A stretch of DNA of 26,915 nt, taken from assembly GCF_026151205.1 (NCBI RefSeq), contig NW_026971863.1, positions 1-26,915 of the forward strand, written 5' to 3'. Shown here piece after piece: positions 22,421-26,915 of the stretch. The DNA is from Bolinopsis microptera (taxonomy: Eukaryota > Ctenophora > Tentaculata > Lobata > Bolinopsidae). The position numbers and the translations under genes are program-made. The notes below the pieces were generated by a model that saw only the letters and a program-made list of their open reading frames with translations, did not search any database and was not told the DNA's origin. How positions within the stretch are numbered: the first letter of the stretch is position 1; each line of letters starts with the position of its first letter.

Positions 22421-22711
22421 TTTGAACTTAAAAATTTTAACCTGCCCCGGGCCTAACGTTCGATGATCCTTAATGCCTGTAAAATAATTTTAAAAGGGGG
22501 TTATATAGTAAAAGGGGTTAATAGAATTGTGAAAATATAAATTGGGCAACGGTTTAAAAGGGGTTGCCCAGCAATTGTGGATCCAAGACCTTTTTTTATG
22601 CGGCCCACAACGTTACGAAGAATTATAAAAACTTTTTGGGGGGCAGTTAATTACAACTTAAGTCCAACTTTTTTTTTCTGGTTTTAAATTGAACCCTTCC
22701 CACTAAACTTA
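22421..22711. other. AT-rich stretch between repeat copy B and the minisatellite
   Basis: About 290 bases without open frame, repeat or motif that I recognise. Confidence 0.5.
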
Positions 22712-23019
22712 TTTACCACCTTCTAATTTTACCAGGTTACCACCTTCTTAGTTTTCTACCCATTAACATCCCTTACCAATACCCGTACCACCCCTTCCCT
22801 ACCGGTTACCCAACCTTTCTCCGGTTTAACCCCCCCACCTTCCTACCCAGTACCACAATTTCTAACCAGTACCACCTCTACCAGTAAACCCCCAACCTTC
22901 CCAAAACCGGGGTCCAACCCTTTCTAAAACCCCAGTAAACCCCCCCAAACCCAATTACCATAAACCCCCCTTTCCTACCCGTAAAACCACCCTTCTTACC
23001 CCGTACCACTTTCCCACCT
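22712..23019. repeat. Minisatellite, unit about 15-22 bp, C/A/T-rich
   Basis: Around fourteen imperfect units resembling TACCACCTTCTACCAG follow one another. Typical starts are TTACCACC, TACCACC, TAAACCCCC and TAAAACCACC, and typical ends are ACCAG, ACCGG or CCCG. Unit length varies because C runs and inserted AT words shift it. On the minus strand the array is G/T-rich (CTGGTAGAAGGTGGTA) and gives Gly-rich open-frame sequence at 22878-23141, which I regard as a by-product. The array has strong strand asymmetry, with almost no G on the plus strand. Confidence 0.75.
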
Positions 23020-23596
23020 TTTTCAGGAATTACAACAAACACAGAACACAAAAGGGTAAAAGGGATGCCAAATACTTGGACCTTTTGGATCGAGTGGGCG
23101 AAAATCTGGCCCCAAAGGTCAGTGAGGCAGTGGTTCAACACCCTCCGTTTGAAATTCTCTTTTAGGGAGATGTTGGGGACCTCCTAAGTTTTTATCAGGG
23201 ATAGGGGTTGGTTAGTTGAGTTTTGGTCCCCCCCCTATACCTTTGCAAACCCCTGGCCCCCTAATTTGGTCCCGGTAAATTTTTTAAATAACAGGGGTGG
23301 TAATTTATATTATATTTAACGTAACATTTTTGACTCTGAGCCCCCCTGTAAACTTTCGATTTTTTCGCATCCAGGTTTTATGCCGACGAGTTTGCTTTTC
23401 CCTAACCAAAACCAAATACTTTCAGGGGCGGCCCCGGGGTTTTTTACTGACAGTGACCCGAGTTAATACTTTTTGCCACCGTTTTTTCCCCAACTACGAA
23501 ACCCGGGACAATCCCGGCCCGAAGGCCGGGTTTACAATAGTTTACAACAATATTACTTAATTAGTTGGAGAGAAAATAGAGAACGCGCGTTTTTTT
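23020..23596. other. No recognisable gene
   Basis: Mixed sequence with short frames on both strands. The hairpin at 23513-23530 is listed separately. An 87-codon plus frame at 23297-23560 runs through that hairpin and shows no known motif. Confidence 0.4.
23513..23530. repeat. Perfect 7-bp GC hairpin
   Basis: Arms CCCGGCC (23513-23519) and GGCCGGG (23524-23530) pair exactly around the tetraloop CGAA. AAACCCGG at 23499-23506 can instead pair with CCGGGTTT at 23526-23533, giving an alternative fold. No transcript context is known. Confidence 0.4.
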
Positions 23597-24235
23597 TTAC
23601 GTGTTAAAAGACAATGTTTTAAACATTTCAGGCCCGGGCCTGGGTTTTAAAAAAAATTTTTTATTGTTCCCCCCCTCACGTTGCCCAATCTTAACTATTA
23701 TCAAAATTTGAATCCCTTCCCCGCGGGCCAAGGAAAGGGGTCCCCCCCGGGTGGATGCAAAAAAAGGGACCCAAGGGAGAATCCACGAACCGTGGGAGAA
23801 AAGTAAAAACATAAAATTGAACAGAAATGAAGAAAAAATACAAAATAATATTAATAAATAAAGGGTTTCGTTAACTTTTGTAAAATTTACCAAAGTTATT
23901 ATTAGTTTATTACTAATTAATATAACTTTAGAAATAGGACATAAAAAGAATATTTTAAAAAGATCCCGATAATAGCCTAAATAAGAAAGAAATACAGATA
24001 TATTAAAAACTGGAAAAACAACGGTCTTTCCCATCCCTGTTTTTCTTTGAGAAGCTAATCCCCTTCTAACTAAAACAAGTTCCGTCCTGTATTTATTCAA
24101 AATAACAAAATTGGAATTTTTTCCCCATAACTTAAATTCGAAAAATAACCTTAATAAATAAACAAAAAGTAAAAAACCATTGCAACTCCCCCTGTAAATC
24201 CGAACCATTAATTCATACACGAATTTGACATGCAA
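23597..24235 (-). CDS. Hypothetical 212-codon open frame, doubtful
   Basis: This is the longest uninterrupted frame in the window. It starts with MHVKFVYELMVRIY and is rich in Phe, Leu, Ile and Val, with several hydrophobic stretches of about 20 residues in the first 150 codons that could pass as membrane segments. The last 60 codons are more basic and Gly-rich. I recognise no domain. Against it: the composition is what AT-rich DNA yields on this strand, no neighbouring coding signal or splice site was found, and in sequence this noisy a true frame would rarely stay open. For it: more than 600 bases without a stop in AT-rich DNA is unusual. Confidence 0.15.
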   Translation of the reverse strand: MHVKFVYELMVRIYRGSCNGFLLFVYLLRLFFEFKLWGKNSNFVILNKYRTELVLVRRGLASQRKTGMGKTVVFPVFNISVFLSYLGYYRDLFKIFFLCPISKVILISNKLIITLVNFTKVNETLYLLILFCIFSSFLFNFMFLLFSHGSWILPWVPFFASTRGGPLSLARGEGIQILIIVKIGQREGGNNKKFFLKPRPGPEMFKTLSFNT

Positions 24236-26915
24236 TATCGTTTTTGGTTTACCAATATAATCAGAGTATTGTATTGGCTAAACAGAGAAAAACATCCGCC
24301 AGCCCCCTCCCAAAAAACCCGGCGAACCGTTAAAGGGGCCCAAATTTAAATTGAAGAATTGCTTAATATAAATTTACCCAGTAAATTTTAAGAATTAAAA
24401 AAGTATTTAAAAAAACTATAACGGATTAAAACATCACAAATTAACCAAGTTTTTTGTCCGGCGTTTTTAAATAGAAAATCTTTTAAACCTTTAAATTTTG
24501 GATGTTAAACGTTTTTTGAAAAGAAGTTGTTTTTAGTAATGGTAATAAAACCCTTAATTAAATATTGAAAAAACAGTGAAACTATTTAAATATTTCCGGG
24601 GTTGGGCCCTCCATTTTTTGGGGCCTCTTCCTTTCCCCCAAATGTTTTCGTCCAATTATCCCGTGTTTTGGGGATTCCCCGCGAAAGCAAATGGGGATTT
24701 TTTCAATGGCTCCACAAATCGTAATTTGGGGGTAATGTTTATTACATATTATCAAAACTGTAAAATTTCCAACGATAAAACGAACACAAAACAAGGGTTA
24801 ACCCTAAGTTAAGAAGCCCCCGCTCCCAAAAGTTTTATTTGACAGGCTTTAGAACTAGGAATTTGGGAAAACATCACCCTTTGAACCTCCCCTATTTGGC
24901 CCGAGTGTTTTTTTTCTAATATCAATTTCACTACTCCGTTTCCCCCGAGGAGCCCATAAAAAATAGATATGTTAATTAATGTAATGGTAACGCATGGTTT
25001 ATTATTCTCATAAACATGTTAATTACATACGAACCCTTTTAAACCCATTTAACAAATGGTAATTTTTTCCTGAGGCCAGGGAAATCTCTGGCAAGCCTTC
25101 TCCAAACCCAAAGGGTTCGTATAAGTATATCTTCTCGAGGGAGCGCCTTTAAACCAAAAAACAAAGCTTTTTGGTTTGCCAACTTTTGTTAAACTCCTCC
25201 CATCCCCTGAAATGATAAAGGAAAAGTTTTGAAAAACGGTTGACCCTTAATCCCAGAATGGTGCATATTAAGAAACAATAAAGTTTAAAGATTTGGAAGG
25301 TTAGATTTTGAATTATTCCAAATAAACTGAAGACACCACTAACACACAGAAAAAACCTCTCTCCTTATCAGTTTCCAGGGAAGGGGTGGGTTAAACGAGG
25401 AAGCAGGCTAAACCACTTGGGCCCCCAAATTTATCCAAACCCAGAGGTTAATTATCCACTGCCACCAAAACCCGGTCCAAAACTTCCTTTCGTTACCCGT
25501 CTGGGAAACAAACACCCCTACAGGTTAAATCAGGGGTAAAAACTCCGGGGTAAAAATCGGTTTTGAAAATTAGGAATGAAATCGGGGGTAAAAAATCGAA
25601 GTAAAAATTTAAAAAACTATTAAATTGTTAAAAAAAAGTAAAATTTAAAAAAAGTTTTTTTCAAAAAAAAACTTTTGAAATGAAATAAGAAAATGTTACT
25701 TTAAAGTTTCAAACGTCAGCCCATGACTTTTTTCCCGCCCACATTTGGCCAAAACCAACCTATGTACAGAGATGACCAAACCCAAAAATAAAACCGTTTT
25801 TTTGGGGGTCCCAAGGTTCCTACAAAACCCGGAAGATGATATGCGTTTAGAAAAATTATCAAATTTGCCTTCCAAAATTGAAGACCAATCTTCAAGGGTT
25901 TGTTTAAAACTGAGCTGGAAATTGTTTTCATCACAAGAAAGTTTTTAAAATAAAATATTTGGAAAACGGAAAGCAAACTCAAGGGTTCCCATTGATTCAA
26001 GGAACCAATGATTGGAAAAAATTTCCCCAAAGAGCAAAAAATTTTTTACGCATATAGAAAATGTCATGAAAAGCAAAAAGCTTCCCCCAGTAATTTTATT
26101 AAACATTTTGAAAAACCAAATTGGGGAACCCAAAAAAAACCCCCTTTTTTAAAAAAATGATTTTTTTTTAAAGAGATAACTCCCCGTTTTAAATTTAAGA
26201 TAAAAGAAATACGATAATCACAAGATAAAAAACATAAAACTAATATTAAACCTGAAGAATTGGGATACCGACCAAACTGCATGGAAATTCCAAACTAAAC
26301 CAAGATTAAAATTTCCCCCGAATGATTGGGCCTTTGGGGCCATTGAAGCCCCAAGAAATTTTAACCTTACCTTTCCAATCAGTCCAATAATCCCAAAAAT
26401 TAGAAATAGCAACTCACACAAATATGACCCGTTTCTGGCTCCGACCCCGAAAAAAAAAAAATCCATTGTTTTTTATTTCTATTGTAAAATTGTAAAAAAA
26501 ACTAAAAACATTTTGGGGGTTTTAGAAGGGGGTGGTCGTTTAATTTTTAACGAAATCACACTCCCCTTTGCAAGTGGCGTAAACTTTCAAAAATCCCTGT
26601 AATTCCCCCCTCATTGTAAAATATTCTGGTACTGTTTTTTAAAAACCCAAATTGGGCCCAAATACTGCTGAAAATGTAAAAATTGAAATTTTAGAAAATT
26701 TATTTAAAGAAAATTGAAAAAGTCCGAAAAAGCAAAAATTTAAAAGCCCTAAAAATGGTTTTTTTCCCTTAAAATTATTTTGGAGCCCTGAAGCTGCTCA
26801 AATTAATTTTGTTTTACCTTGGTGGGGGGGGCAATAAGCTTCCCAATAATTTTTCACTGTAAAAACTAGGTCCTCCGCCCCCCGGGTCCCACGAGACCCC
26901 GTCCCCCGGAAAAAA
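24236..26915. other. AT-rich end region without recognisable gene
   Basis: Mostly A/T-rich sequence with short frames of 60 to 104 codons. At 25745-25948 (plus) a 67-codon frame has mixed, hydrophilic composition (Lys, Glu, Asp and Ser with Pro). Further plus-strand frames around 25960-26160 and 26200-26460 are similar in style, so a frame-broken exon on the plus strand is possible but not shown. Base runs lengthen again in the last 100 bases. Confidence 0.4.
25526..25611. repeat. Short GGGGTAAAAA repeats
   Basis: GGGGTAAAAA occurs at 25533-25542 and 25547-25556, and G5TA6 at 25584-25595. A weaker GAAGTAAAAA follows near 25599. TCGG or CCGG words separate them. A small decayed tandem array or chance in A-rich sequence. 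Confidence 0.4.

Noticed and set aside
22712-23019. CRISPR array
   Set aside because: Units are contiguous imperfect tandem repeats of about 15-22 bp without unique spacers.

Overview
The window looks like AT-rich, repeat-dominated nuclear DNA of an unidentified eukaryote, read with heavy homopolymer and indel noise. No bacterial operon, Shine-Dalgarno spacing or compact gene order is visible, and no intact gene of known family could be recognised. Stretched runs of all four bases (up to 16 C at 2478-2493 and 19373-19388, and 14 G at 18415-18428) break nearly every frame. The worst part is about 1-3760. This is what unpolished long-read sequence looks like, so absence of genes here is weak evidence.

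The best-supported element is the 3' part of a non-LTR retrotransposon (LINE, CR1/Jockey/L2-like) on the minus strand at about 9766-11075. Conserved LINE blocks can be read there in the correct order, spread over three frames: reverse transcriptase (RT) motif A (AKAFDKVD), the motif B surroundings, an LFLIY-like block, the post-RT 'KA' helix block, and the C-terminal R-V-x-N block. It is 5'-truncated or decayed. A weaker candidate LINE fragment (linker between endonuclease and RT) lies just beyond its 3' end at 8235-8720 on the plus strand, pointing towards it.

The most interesting structural feature is a pair of long, diverged, inverted copies of one GC-rich repeat with AT-richer edges: copy A at about 12640-13500 (plus) and copy B at about 21520-22420 (minus), roughly 0.9 kb each with about 8 kb between their inner ends. 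Copy B carries a local expansion of a GGGAAGTC-type short tandem repeat. Next to copy B is a minisatellite (22712-23019). Between the copies, at 19635-19776, are a short direct repeat and a pair of overlapping, mutually exclusive hairpins. Several GC-rich perfect hairpins stand out from AT-rich surroundings at 17199, 19023, 20180 and 23513.

The other stretches (1-8230, 11100-12640, 13500-21520 apart from the sites above, and 23020-26915) contain only short open frames that match nothing I recognise. No rRNA, tRNA or CRISPR array was found, and I see no convincing undescribed functional system.
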